This document shows positions 25,831-33,818 of a stretch of 64,000 nucleotides of DNA, one piece after another. The position numbers were made by a program, and so were the translations under genes. Every line of letters starts with the position of its first letter. The first letter of the stretch is position 1. Location: the NCBI RefSeq assembly GCF_014204865.1, contig NZ_JACHMG010000001.1, positions 3,684,501-3,748,500 of the forward strand, in the 5' to 3' direction. The stretch is from Amycolatopsis jiangsuensis (lineage in GTDB: Bacteria; Actinomycetota; Actinomycetes; Mycobacteriales; Pseudonocardiaceae). The notes below the pieces were generated by a model. It was not told the DNA's origin and did no database searches. It saw only the letters and a list, made by a program, of their open reading frames with translations.

Positions 25831-25849
25831 TTAGGCAAGGTTTACCTAA
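25831..25849 (-). promoter_or_regulatory. Iron box upstream of the reductase-permease operon
   Basis: TTAGGCAAGGTTTACCTAA has intact TTAGG/CCTAA arms at the same 19-bp length as the box at 22777. It sits 43 bp upstream of the siderophore-interacting protein start. TAATAG just downstream on the minus strand is a possible -10. Two matching boxes in front of two operons indicate one iron regulon for synthesis and uptake. Confidence 0.87.
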
Positions 25850-25873
25850 GAGTTGGGGCGAGGGTAACAGGGC

Positions 25874-26482
25874 TTAGAGCCAGCCCCGTTCTTCGGCGAC
25901 CCGCAGGGCTTCGATGCGGTTGCGGGTGGCGGTCTTGGCGATCGCGGCGGACAGGTAGTTGCGCACGGTGCCCTCGGACAGGTGGAGGCTGCCCGCGATC
26001 CCGGCGACCGACGAACCGGAGCGGGCGGCGATCAGCACGTCCCGTTCGCGCGCGGTCAACGGGGATTCGCCGGCGGCCAGCGTGGCCACGGCCAGCGCCG
26101 GATCGACCACCCGTTCCCCGCTGTGCACCCGGCGGATCGCGTCGGCCAGCGCCTCGGCCGGAGCGTCCTTCACCACGAACCCGACAGCGCCCGCGTCCAT
26201 CGCCCGGCGCAGGTAGCCTGCCCGGCCGAACGTGGTCAGCACGACCACTCTCGTACCGGGCACGTGCTCGGTGACCAGTGCGGCCGCGGCGAGCCCGTCG
26301 AGCCCGGGCATCTCGATGTCGAGCAGGGCGATGTCCGGCCGGTGCTCGCGCGCGGCGTCGAGGACCTCGTCACCGCGGCCGGTCTCGGCCACCACGGTGA
26401 AGTCGTCCTCCAGCTCCAGCAGCGCGCGAAGTGCCTGGCGGACCAGCACCTGGTCGTCGGCGAGCAGCAGGCGGACGGTCAC
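25874..26482 (-). CDS. NarL/DesR-family response regulator
   Basis: 202 residues. Receiver domain with acidic pair LADDQ, phospho-acceptor Asp in DIALLDIEMPG and Lys in VVKDAP; a LuxR-type helix-turn-helix (PLTARERDVLIAARSG ... SEGTVRNYLSAA) occupies the C-terminal 60 residues. GTG 26482 overlaps the kinase stop as GTGA, so the pair is translationally coupled. It should bind DNA on phosphorylation by the adjacent kinase. It starts beyond the iron locus and carries no iron box of its own; any link to siderophore control is unproven. Confidence 0.93.
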   Translation of the reverse strand: MTVRLLLADDQVLVRQALRALLELEDDFTVVAETGRGDEVLDAAREHRPDIALLDIEMPGLDGLAAAALVTEHVPGTRVVVLTTFGRAGYLRRAMDAGAVGFVVKDAPAEALADAIRRVHSGERVVDPALAVATLAAGESPLTARERDVLIAARSGSSVAGIAGSLHLSEGTVRNYLSAAIAKTATRNRIEALRVAEERGWL

Positions 26483-27549
26483 GCCGGTGCCTCCACCGTG
26501 ACCAGGAGCCGCCAGCCCCGCGGCCGGACCGGTCCGGCCTCCATCGTGCCGCCGGCCTCGGCGACCCGGTCCCGCAATCCGGACAGTCCGCTGCCGGAGC
26601 CCGCCGAACCCCCCACGCCGTCGTCGCGCACCTCGACCGAAGTGGCCGAAAGCAGGACCGTGCACGAGGTGGCCCGCGCGTGCCGGACCACGTTGGTGAG
26701 GCCTTCGCGGATCACCCAGCCGAACAGTTCCGGACACCCGCCGTCGGCGTAGGTGGGCAGATCGGCGGTGATCCCGGCGGCACGCAGCAACTCGCGCCCG
26801 CGGGCGAGTTCACCGGCCAGCGTGACCTCGCGGTAGCCGGAGACCGCCGCGCGCACGTCCGCCAGCGCCTGCCGGGAAAGCTGCTCGACCTCGGTGATCT
26901 CGTCGACGGCCCGGCCGGCTCCCTTGATCGCGAGCCGGCGGGCGAGGTTGCTCTTGACCGTGATGGCGGTCAGCGAATGGCCGAGCAGATCGTGCAGGTC
27001 CCGCGAAATCCGCGCGCGTTCCGCGTCCGCGGCGAGGCGCACGAGCTCCGCGCGGGCGCGCACCAGCTCCCGGTTCGCCCGGATCGCCTCGGCGAACACG
27101 GAGATCATCAGCACGGTGAACACCAGCGCGACCGTCTGCCCCCACGCCGGGCCGCTCTGCCAGGAGGGAACCAGCCACGGCACCACCAGCGTCGCGGCCG
27201 CGGCCACCGCGAGCACGTACCCGCCGCCGCGAGGCAGCCGCGGCACGGCGAGCGAAGCGACCACGACGAGCAGGTAGAACCCGTCGGCCCCGGTGAACGG
27301 CAACGCGGCCAGGAACAGCAGCCCGAGCACGCCGGTCAGCCACCAGAACACCCGCGGCCACGCCCGGTAGTCGGCGAACGCCGCGCCCACGTAGCAGACG
27401 CAGAACGCGAGCACCAGCGCCACCGCACCGGGCGACCGCCCGGCCTGCGTCAGCACGACGACGGGGAACACGAGCAGCCCGACGTCCAGCAGCAGCCGAC
27501 GCCAGCCGAGCAGCCAGCGCTGCGCATCGGAATCCGGACGGTGCTCCAC
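26479..27549 (-). CDS. DesK-like sensor histidine kinase
   Basis: 356 residues from GTG 27549 (GTG 27570 is also possible). Several hydrophobic segments fill the N-terminal half, followed by a HisKA_3 dimerisation helix with phospho-acceptor His in RDLHDLLGHSLTAI, and an ATPase domain with N box REGLTNVVRHA and G motif DDGVGG...GLSGLRDRV. This matches the DesK family, whose membrane helices act as the sensor. It should phosphorylate the response regulator encoded immediately downstream. The open frame extends far upstream to 28980 through another gene, and that extension is rejected. Confidence 0.92.
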   Translation of the reverse strand: MEHRPDSDAQRWLLGWRRLLLDVGLLVFPVVVLTQAGRSPGAVALVLAFCVCYVGAAFADYRAWPRVFWWLTGVLGLLFLAALPFTGADGFYLLVVVASLAVPRLPRGGGYVLAVAAAATLVVPWLVPSWQSGPAWGQTVALVFTVLMISVFAEAIRANRELVRARAELVRLAADAERARISRDLHDLLGHSLTAITVKSNLARRLAIKGAGRAVDEITEVEQLSRQALADVRAAVSGYREVTLAGELARGRELLRAAGITADLPTYADGGCPELFGWVIREGLTNVVRHARATSCTVLLSATSVEVRDDGVGGSAGSGSGLSGLRDRVAEAGGTMEAGPVRPRGWRLLVTVEAPA

Positions 27550-27623
27550 GCCCGGGAGAGTACCGATCACGGCCGGATTCCGGACGCGCTCGGTACTGTC
27601 CCGGGCCCGCGCGGCGCGCCCGC

Positions 27624-28634
27624 TCAGGGCAGGCCCGGCCCCTGCCGCGGGCCGACCGCCATGCCGGCCGCGATCAGCAAACCGCCACCGGCCAGCAGCC
27701 AGGGCCCGAGCCCGATCACGGAGAAGTCGTCCGAGAACACGGCGATGATCCCGGCGACGTGGACGATCAGGATCACCACCGCCCTGGCGGCATTGACCGT
27801 GCGGTACCACCAGAAGTTCGCCCGCGTGAGCTCCCGGCTGCGAATCCCGCTGAGCAGCCGGGTGGACCGCCGGCCCCGGTAGGCCCCGAGCGTCCACGCG
27901 AGCGACGAGTAGAGCATCAGGACCGTCGCGACGATGGCGATGATCTGCACGTAGACCTGGGTGAACCCGCTCGCGTTGGCGGAGGCCCTGATCAGGTCGA
28001 GGAACGTCAGGCTCGCCGGCTGCCCTGTACTGGTGACACTGACCCACGGCACCGCGACCAACGCGACCACCTGCAGCACGATCCCGATCCCCGCCGGAAT
28101 CGCCCCGAGCCCGGCGGTGGTGAGCGGACCACTGACCGCCTGCGGTTGACCGGGATACGGCTGACCCGGCCACGCCTGCTGCGGCTGCCCCGGGAACGGC
28201 TGGCCGGGCGGTGGCTGCGCGGCGAAGCCTTGTGGCTGGGACGGATAACCGGGCTGGGCCATCGCGGGCTGCGGCTGGCCGGAGTAGGCGGATTGCGCGG
28301 GGTAACCTGGTTGCGTCTGGGCGGACTGAGGCTGACCGGGCTGGGCCTGGGCTGGTTGCGCGGGATAGCCGGGTTGCGACTGGGCTGGCTGGCCATAACC
28401 GGAATAACCGGAGTAGCCGGACTGCGCGGTCTGCGCCGTCTGCGGCGGGTGACCGGGCTGGCTGGGCTGGCCCGCATAGCCCGGCTGGCCGGGCTGGCCC
28501 GCGTAACCCGGCTGACCTCCCTGACCGGACGGCGCCGGTTGCCTCGGTGCGGCCGGTGGTGACCATCCCGCGTTCGGGACGGGTGGTTCCGGCTGGTGTG
28601 CTTCGGGCTGCTGCGGCCCCCCTGGCGTGCTCAT
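27624..28634 (-). CDS. Membrane protein with a Pro/Gln/Gly-rich repeat N-terminus
   Basis: 336 residues from ATG 28634. Residues 1-165 are low-complexity, built of degenerate GQPGYAGQP / QPGYPAQ-type units; residues about 170-335 contain four predicted membrane helices (near 172-195, 222-247, 285-305 and 313-333). Actinobacterial membrane proteins often carry such cytoplasmic disordered tails, some of them kinase substrates or scaffolds. It lies upstream of the two-component genes in the same orientation with a 74-bp gap, so it may or may not be co-transcribed. No enzymatic motif is visible; function unknown. Confidence 0.85.
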   Translation of the reverse strand: MSTPGGPQQPEAHQPEPPVPNAGWSPPAAPRQPAPSGQGGQPGYAGQPGQPGYAGQPSQPGHPPQTAQTAQSGYSGYSGYGQPAQSQPGYPAQPAQAQPGQPQSAQTQPGYPAQSAYSGQPQPAMAQPGYPSQPQGFAAQPPPGQPFPGQPQQAWPGQPYPGQPQAVSGPLTTAGLGAIPAGIGIVLQVVALVAVPWVSVTSTGQPASLTFLDLIRASANASGFTQVYVQIIAIVATVLMLYSSLAWTLGAYRGRRSTRLLSGIRSRELTRANFWWYRTVNAARAVVILIVHVAGIIAVFSDDFSVIGLGPWLLAGGGLLIAAGMAVGPRQGPGLP

Positions 28635-28688
28635 GGCGGCACATCGTAGTGGTCCCGGCCGGGCGAACGGCGGAAAACCGCGGACAGC

Positions 28689-29456
28689 TCAGTCCACGGC
28701 GTGATACGCCCGTGGCGGCGCACCCAGCAGGCGGGTGAACCTGGTGCTGAACGCGGCGGGGCTTTCGTAGCCCAGACGCGCGGCGACCTCGGCCACCGGC
28801 AGGCCCGCGGTCAGCAACGGCAGCGCGTGCAGGACACACGCGCGCTCGCGCCAGCGGGCGAAGCTCAGCCCGGTTTCCGCGCGGAACAGGCGGTGCACCG
28901 TTCGTTCGCTCACGTGCAGTTCGCGTGCCCAGCGCGACGGCGGGTCGTGCACATCCGGAGTGTCCGAAAAGGACCGGCACAACGCCCGTAGCCGGTCATC
29001 CTGTGGCTGCGGGAGTTCCAGCGGCAGCGGCACACATCGCGAGATCTCGTGCAGCACCAAGGACATCAGCGCCGCGTCCCGGCCGCGGCGAGGGTACTCG
29101 GGCGGCAGCCGCACCGCTTCGGCCACCAGCTCCCGCAGGAGCGGCGAAACGTCAACGGCCCGGCAGCGGCGGGGAAACCACGGCACCGCCGACGGCTCGA
29201 GGTAGAGGCTGCGCGTGGTCACGTTCGTCATCACGACGCCGTGGTCGGTCTCCGGCGGGATCAGGACCGCACGGCGGGTCGGGACGGTCCAGGTGCCGTC
29301 GGCCGTTTCGACCCGCATGGAACCCGTGGCGCCGTAGAGGAACTGCGCGCGGCGATGCCGGTGCCGGGGCAGCACGTGCTCCGGCGGGTAGTCGGTGCTG
29401 ATCGCCAGTACGGCACGCGGGATGCCGTCCACCTCGCCGAGCGGGACGTTACGCAT
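28689..29456 (-). CDS. AraC-family regulator with N-terminal cupin domain
   Basis: 255 residues. The N-terminal half is a cupin-like sensor (LPRHRHRRAQFLYGATGSM), the C-terminal 100 residues carry two helix-turn-helix motifs (WARELHVSERTVHRLFRAETGLSF and VAEVAARLGYESPAAFSTRFTRLLG, quoted in part). It is divergent from the TauE/SafE exporter gene with an 80-bp intergenic region, the usual arrangement for a local regulator of an adjacent transporter. The effector is not evident from the sequence. Confidence 0.92.
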   Translation of the reverse strand: MRNVPLGEVDGIPRAVLAISTDYPPEHVLPRHRHRRAQFLYGATGSMRVETADGTWTVPTRRAVLIPPETDHGVVMTNVTTRSLYLEPSAVPWFPRRCRAVDVSPLLRELVAEAVRLPPEYPRRGRDAALMSLVLHEISRCVPLPLELPQPQDDRLRALCRSFSDTPDVHDPPSRWARELHVSERTVHRLFRAETGLSFARWRERACVLHALPLLTAGLPVAEVAARLGYESPAAFSTRFTRLLGAPPRAYHAVD

Positions 29457-29469
29457 GGACCCAGTGTCC

Positions 29470-29484
29470 GTTCCGCGAAAGAAC
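29470..29484. promoter_or_regulatory. Inverted repeat between araC-type and exporter genes
   Basis: GTTC (7 nt) GAAC lies 14 bp upstream of the AraC start in the only intergenic space shared with the exporter. Its position suits an operator, but the arms are only 4 nt and could arise by chance. Confidence 0.3.
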
Positions 29485-29536
29485 CTGGCAAACGTTCGAA
29501 TGCGCGCCGCGACCGCGGAGCCCTAACGTCACCCCG

Positions 29537-30304
29537 GTGTTCCCCTCGATCCTGGTGCTGTTCCTCTTCGGCTGCCTCAGTGGAGTCACCACGGTGCTGT
29601 TCGGCTTCGGCGGCGGGTTCGTCACCGTGCCGGTGGTCGCCGCGGTGACCCGCAGCGGTGACGCCATGCACGTCGCGGTCGCCACGTCCACCGCGGTGAT
29701 GGTGGTCAACTCGGTGACCGCGACGATCGTGCAGGCCCGCGCCGGACGGCTTCGGCGGGAGTACGTGTGGCCGCTGGCCGCGTTCATCGCGGCCGGCGCC
29801 GTGGCCGGGTCGGTGCTGGCCACCCGGATCGGCGACGGCGTGCTGCGCGTGCTGTTCGTCGGGTATCTCGCTCTGACCATTGTGGACAGTGTGCTACGCG
29901 GTGGATTCCTTCGCGCGCACGGAGAACCGCGGCCGCTCGGTCCGGTCACGACCACGGTGGGCGGAATCGGCATCGGCGCGGTGGCGAGCTTCCTCGGGGT
30001 CGGCGGCAGTGTGCTGACGGTGCCCCTGCTGCGCCGCAAGGGCCTCGCCATGGCCGGCGCCACCGCGATGGCCAACCCGCTGAGCGTGCCGGTCGCGGTG
30101 ATCGGCACCGCGGTCTACGCCACCGCCGGTAGCGGCCCCGCGGGCTACCTCGACCCGGTCGCCGCAGCCGCCCTGCTGGCCGGCTCCCTGCCGGCGATCG
30201 CGGTGCTCCGCCGGGTCGCCGACCGGCTCCCGGACCGCGGGCACGCGATCGCGTACGTCCTGCTGCTGGCGGCCGCCCTGCTCGCCGTCGCGTTCGGCGG
30301 CTGA
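29537..30304 (+). CDS. TauE/SafE (TSUP) family membrane exporter
   Basis: 255 residues from GTG 29537, with roughly eight hydrophobic helices and the two internally repeated glycine motifs of the family (GFGGGFVTVPVV near residue 25 and GVGGSVLTVPLL near residue 155). TSUP proteins move sulfur-containing or organic anions such as sulfite, sulfoacetate or taurine derivatives. The divergent AraC regulator probably controls it. Substrate not determined by sequence. Converges on the ArsC-like gene. Confidence 0.9.
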   Translation: MFPSILVLFLFGCLSGVTTVLFGFGGGFVTVPVVAAVTRSGDAMHVAVATSTAVMVVNSVTATIVQARAGRLRREYVWPLAAFIAAGAVAGSVLATRIGDGVLRVLFVGYLALTIVDSVLRGGFLRAHGEPRPLGPVTTTVGGIGIGAVASFLGVGGSVLTVPLLRRKGLAMAGATAMANPLSVPVAVIGTAVYATAGSGPAGYLDPVAAAALLAGSLPAIAVLRRVADRLPDRGHAIAYVLLLAAALLAVAFGG

Positions 30305-30312
30305 GACCGGCG

Positions 30313-30396
30313 GGTCAGTACTTCAGTCGGTCAGTGCTCCGGTCGAGCCAGTGCTCCGGCCGGTCAGTGCTCCGGCCTGGCCAGTGCCCCAGTCGG
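30313..30396. repeat. 16-17-bp minisatellite abutting the arsC-like 3' end
   Basis: Five degenerate direct copies of a unit close to GGTCAGTGCTCCGGTC fill the whole space between the convergent exporter and ArsC-like stops. The next unit, beginning at 30395, overlaps the last codons and stop of the ArsC-like gene, so the array looks like amplification of that gene's 3' end. Confidence 0.75.
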
Positions 30397-30756
30397 TCAG
30401 TGCTCCAGCACCGAACGCACCGACTGCTCGTCGCGGGCCACCACCGTGGTGCCGTCGTCCGCGGTGATGATCGGACGCTGGATCAGCTCCGGGTGCGCGG
30501 CGAGCACGGCGATCCACCGCGGCCGTTCCTCCGGGGTGCGGGGCCACGATTTCAGTCCGAGTTCACCGGCCGTTTTCTCCCCGGTGCGGGTGATGTCCCA
30601 CGGTTCGAGGCCGAGCCTGCCGAGCACCGCGACGAGTTCGTCCTCGGCCGGCGGCTCCTCGAGGTACCGCCGCACGGTGTACTTCGCGCCCGCTTCGTCG
30701 AGCAGTGACACCGCCGAGCGGCATTTCGCACAACGGGGGTTCACCCAGATCTCCAC
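30397..30756 (-). CDS. ArsC/Spx-like thioredoxin-fold protein (arsenate reductase family)
   Basis: 119 residues, ATG start. The ArsC-family active-site region is NPRCAKCRSAVSLL with a CxxC pair near residues 9-12, followed by RRYLEEPPAEDEL and a C-terminal ...QRPIITADD segment as in ArsC/YffB/Spx proteins. The family includes glutaredoxin-coupled arsenate reductases and regulators. No arsenite efflux or ArsR gene is nearby, so an arsenic-specific role is not supported by context; a general thiol-redox role is equally likely. Confidence 0.88.
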   Translation of the reverse strand: MEIWVNPRCAKCRSAVSLLDEAGAKYTVRRYLEEPPAEDELVAVLGRLGLEPWDITRTGEKTAGELGLKSWPRTPEERPRWIAVLAAHPELIQRPIITADDGTTVVARDEQSVRSVLEH

Positions 30757-30865
30757 GGCTCCACCCTACCCGGGCGCCGGACGCCGATCCGTCCACTGAG
30801 GACGTCGTCGGTACTGCGTCCCGGATCACTGCCGAAAACGGCCCGGACCGGCGTACCGTTCGGAC

Positions 30866-31399
30866 ATGAGCATGCCGCTGACGACCGACCGTCTCGTGAT
30901 CCGGGACTGGTCGGAAGAGGACGCCGAAGCCGCGTACCCGATCTACGGCTCGTCCGAAGTCACCCACTGGCTCACGCCGGCGATGGACCAGGTCACCGAC
31001 GCGGCGGCGATGCGCTCGGTGCTGCAGGCCTGGCAGGAGGCGCAGCCGAACCTGATCCCGCCGCGCGGGCGCTGGGCGGTGGAACGCCGGTCCGACGGCA
31101 GGGTGGTCGGCGGGCTGGGCATCCGGCTGCTGCCGCCGTACCAGGAAGACCTCGAGCTGAGCTGGCAGCTGCACCCGGAGGCCTGGGGGCAGGGCTACGC
31201 CACCGAAGCCGCCCGCGCGCTGATCGAATGGGCCTTCGCCCAGCACGACACCGACGAGCTCTTCGCGGTCGCCCGTCCGGCCAACACGCGCGCCAACGCC
31301 ACCGCGAAACGCCTCGGCATGCAGTGGGTCGGCGAAACCACCAAGTACTACGGCCTGCGCCTGCAGGTGTACCGAATCCGGCACAGCGACCTCGTCTAG
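30866..31399 (+). CDS. GNAT N-acetyltransferase, RimJ/RimL type
   Basis: 177 residues, ATG start. The start TTDRLVIRDWSEEDAE and the acetyl-CoA motif LHPEAWGQGYATEAARAL, followed by NTRANATAKRLGMQWVGE, are typical of RimJ/RimL-like acetyltransferases. The family acetylates ribosomal-protein N-termini, small molecules or drugs. No operon partner: the neighbours run in other directions. Confidence 0.9.
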   Translation: MSMPLTTDRLVIRDWSEEDAEAAYPIYGSSEVTHWLTPAMDQVTDAAAMRSVLQAWQEAQPNLIPPRGRWAVERRSDGRVVGGLGIRLLPPYQEDLELSWQLHPEAWGQGYATEAARALIEWAFAQHDTDELFAVARPANTRANATAKRLGMQWVGETTKYYGLRLQVYRIRHSDLV

Positions 31400-31460
31400 C
31401 GCGAAACCGTTCACGAAGCCCTTCACGTCCGTCGCGAGGTCGCCCGCGTGCGCGGCCGGG

Positions 31461-32102
31461 TCAGGCGGTGACCGGGGTCCAGAGGGCGTCGATCTCGCGT
31501 TCCGCGGCGGCGAGGCTTTCCACTGCACGGGCGCGCAGCTCGGTCATCTCGGAGACCCAGGCGGCCGCGGTCATCTCCACGGTGACGAAGCGTGCCTCCA
31601 TGCCGACCCAGCTCAGCGCGCACGGCAGCCAGGTCTGGGCGTGGTCCCAGCCGTGCCGTGGGCTGCCGAGGCCGTACCGCCCGCCACGAGCCGAGATGAC
31701 CACGAAGTCGCGGCCGCCGAGCAGGCCCTCCCCGGTTTCGGCGTCCATGCTGAACCCACGCGCGACCAGGTGATCGATCCACGATTTGACCCCGCTCGGC
31801 GGACCGTAGTTGTACAGCGGCTGGCCCAGCAGCACGGTGTCGGCGGCCCGCACCTCCGCGAGCACCTCCTCGGTCAGCCGCACCGACTCCGCCTGGGCGG
31901 GCGTGCGCTCCGCGGACGGGATGAAACGGGCGAGGCCGGTCTCGCTGTCCAGGTGCGGCAGTGGATCCGCACCCAGATCGCGATAGGTCACCGGGGCGCC
32001 GGGATGCGCCGCCCGCCAGACCGCGGCCGCACGCGCGGTGAGCTTGCGGGTCACCGACCGCGCGCCGCTGATACTCGAGTCGATGTGCAGCAAATGGGCC
32101 AT
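31461..32102 (-). CDS. azoR: FMN-dependent NADH:azoreductase / quinone reductase
   Basis: 213 residues from ATG 32102. The N-terminus LLHIDSSISGARSVTRKLT binds the FMN phosphate, PLYNYGPPSGVKSWIDH is the flavodoxin-like loop characteristic of AzoR/AcpD, and ISARGGRYG is the second flavin-contact segment. AzoR proteins are cytosolic two-electron quinone reductases that also reduce azo dyes. It is divergent from the LigD-like gene. The upstream in-frame ATG at 32138 would add 12 residues not typical of the family. Confidence 0.92.
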   Translation of the reverse strand: MAHLLHIDSSISGARSVTRKLTARAAAVWRAAHPGAPVTYRDLGADPLPHLDSETGLARFIPSAERTPAQAESVRLTEEVLAEVRAADTVLLGQPLYNYGPPSGVKSWIDHLVARGFSMDAETGEGLLGGRDFVVISARGGRYGLGSPRHGWDHAQTWLPCALSWVGMEARFVTVEMTAAAWVSEMTELRARAVESLAAAEREIDALWTPVTA

Positions 32103-32187
32103 CTCGCTGATCCCCCAAGGACGCTTTACGCAGGTCACGGCGTTTATAACACGGCACCCGGCGCTGGTCGTCCCCTAAACTGCGGGG

Positions 32188-33774
32188 ATGGACCCAGCGG
32201 CGGAACGACTTGCCAAGTACCGCGCCATGCGCAACTTCGCCAAGACCGCCGAACCCTCCGGTTCGGACACCGCGGGCAGTCCGGGCAACCGGTTCGTGGT
32301 GCAACGCCACCGGGCCCGGCGCCGGCACTACGACCTGCGCCTCGAGCTGAGCGGCGTCCTGGTCAGCTGGGCCGTGCCGAAGGGACCGACGCTGGATCCG
32401 AAGGCGCGGCGGATGGCTGTGCACGTCGAGGACCATCCGCTCGACTACGCCGACTTCGAGGGGGTGATCCCCCGCGGCGAGTACGGCGGCGGCGACGTGA
32501 TCGTGTGGGACCGCGGTACCTGGCAGCCCGTGGACACCGAGGATCCGGAACAGGCGCTGGCCGACGGGAACCTGCACTTCGACCTGTTCGGGGACAAGCT
32601 GGCCGGCCGCTTCGTGCTGGTCCACCCGAGCCGCGACGGGGACGGCAAGCAGTGGCTGCTGCTGCACAAGCAGGACGAGCACGCCAGCCGCGGCTGGGAC
32701 GCCGAGGACCATCCGAAGTCGGTGAAGAGCGGCCTCACCAACGACGAGATCGCCGACGCCCCACCGGCGTTGTGGCGCGGCGACCTGCCCGCCGACCAGG
32801 CCGAGGTGCCGCTGGAGACCGTGGTGGACCCCGCGTCCGAGGAGGAGCTGGAAGCACTGCACGAGCTGGGTGCGAACGGCACCTGGACCGTCGCGGGCAG
32901 GCAGCTGAAGCTCACCAACCTGGACAAGGTGCTCATTCCCGGCCGGGACGGCGAGGAGCCGATCACCAAACGCGAGCTCGTCGAGTACTACACCCGGATC
33001 GCCCCCACGATGCTGCCCTACCTGGCCGGCCGGGCACTGAACACCCACCGGTTCCCCGGCGGGATCGACAAGCCCGGCTTCTGGCACAAGGAAGTCCCTG
33101 GCCACGCGCCGAAGTGGCTGCGGCGCTGGCACTACCAGGCCGCCGAACCGGACGACGTGCAGCAGTACCTCGTCCCGTCCGGCGTCGCCGACCTGGCGTG
33201 GCTGGCCAACTTCGGCGCGCTGGAGCTGCACGCCTGGACGTCCCGCATCTCCGACGTGGAGCATCCGACGTGGCTGCTGTTCGACATCGACCCGGGTCCC
33301 GAGACGTCGTTCGACGACGTGCTGGCGCTCGCCCGCCTGCACCGCACCGCACTGGAACACCTCGGGCTGACCGGGTTGCCGAAGACCACCGGCCAGCGCG
33401 GCATCCAGGTGTGGGTGCCGATCGAGCCGCGCTACACCTACGCCGAGACGCGCGGGTTCGCCGAGACGGTGTCCAGGACGATCGGCCGCACCGTGCCGGA
33501 CCTGATCAGCTGGGCCTGGCACAAGGACCGGCGCGGTGGGCTGGCCCGGCTCGACTACACGCAGAACGTGCTGAACAAGACCCTCGTCGCGCCCTACAGC
33601 GTGCGGCCACGCCCGGGTGGTCCGGTGTCGGTCCCCCTGAACTGGGACGAACTCGACGATCCGGACCTCACGCCGGACCGCTGGACCCTGCGTACCGTGC
33701 TGGATCGGGTGGCGCGGGTGGGTGATCCGTACGCCGAGCTGGGGAAAAGCGCACAGCGCCTGCCTCGGCTGTAG
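32188..33774 (+). CDS. LigD-like 3'-phosphoesterase-polymerase protein lacking a ligase domain
   Basis: 528 residues. Residues about 25-175 form the LigD 3'-phosphoesterase domain (HRARRRHYDLRLEL, VEDHPLDYADFEGVIP, GEYGGGDVIVWDRG). Residues about 230-520 form an archaeo-eukaryotic primase-type polymerase domain (KLTNLDKVLIP start; metal-binding pair in LLFDIDPGP; TTGQRGIQVWVPI). No ATP-dependent ligase domain follows. In Mycobacterium LigD the order is Pol-PE-Lig, so this PE-Pol arrangement is different. The segment that usually reads SGxKGxH has Gln in place of His (GQRGIQ), close to the nucleotide-binding site, which may alter activity. A role in Ku-dependent end joining is expected, but no ku gene is present here. 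Confidence 0.9.
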   Translation: MDPAAERLAKYRAMRNFAKTAEPSGSDTAGSPGNRFVVQRHRARRRHYDLRLELSGVLVSWAVPKGPTLDPKARRMAVHVEDHPLDYADFEGVIPRGEYGGGDVIVWDRGTWQPVDTEDPEQALADGNLHFDLFGDKLAGRFVLVHPSRDGDGKQWLLLHKQDEHASRGWDAEDHPKSVKSGLTNDEIADAPPALWRGDLPADQAEVPLETVVDPASEEELEALHELGANGTWTVAGRQLKLTNLDKVLIPGRDGEEPITKRELVEYYTRIAPTMLPYLAGRALNTHRFPGGIDKPGFWHKEVPGHAPKWLRRWHYQAAEPDDVQQYLVPSGVADLAWLANFGALELHAWTSRISDVEHPTWLLFDIDPGPETSFDDVLALARLHRTALEHLGLTGLPKTTGQRGIQVWVPIEPRYTYAETRGFAETVSRTIGRTVPDLISWAWHKDRRGGLARLDYTQNVLNKTLVAPYSVRPRPGGPVSVPLNWDELDDPDLTPDRWTLRTVLDRVARVGDPYAELGKSAQRLPRL

Positions 33775-33818
33775 AAATCGGCGCGCGGATGGAGCAGCTC
33801 CAGGCATACGGTCGGGGT

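Noticed and set aside
27550..28980. N-terminal extension of the histidine kinase frame to 28980
   Set aside because: It runs through the Pro/Gln-rich membrane protein gene in another frame; the kinase begins at the GTG near 27549.
31423..33807. Long minus-strand frame covering the LigD-like gene
   Set aside because: It is antisense to a well-defined phosphoesterase-polymerase gene and has no recognisable domain.
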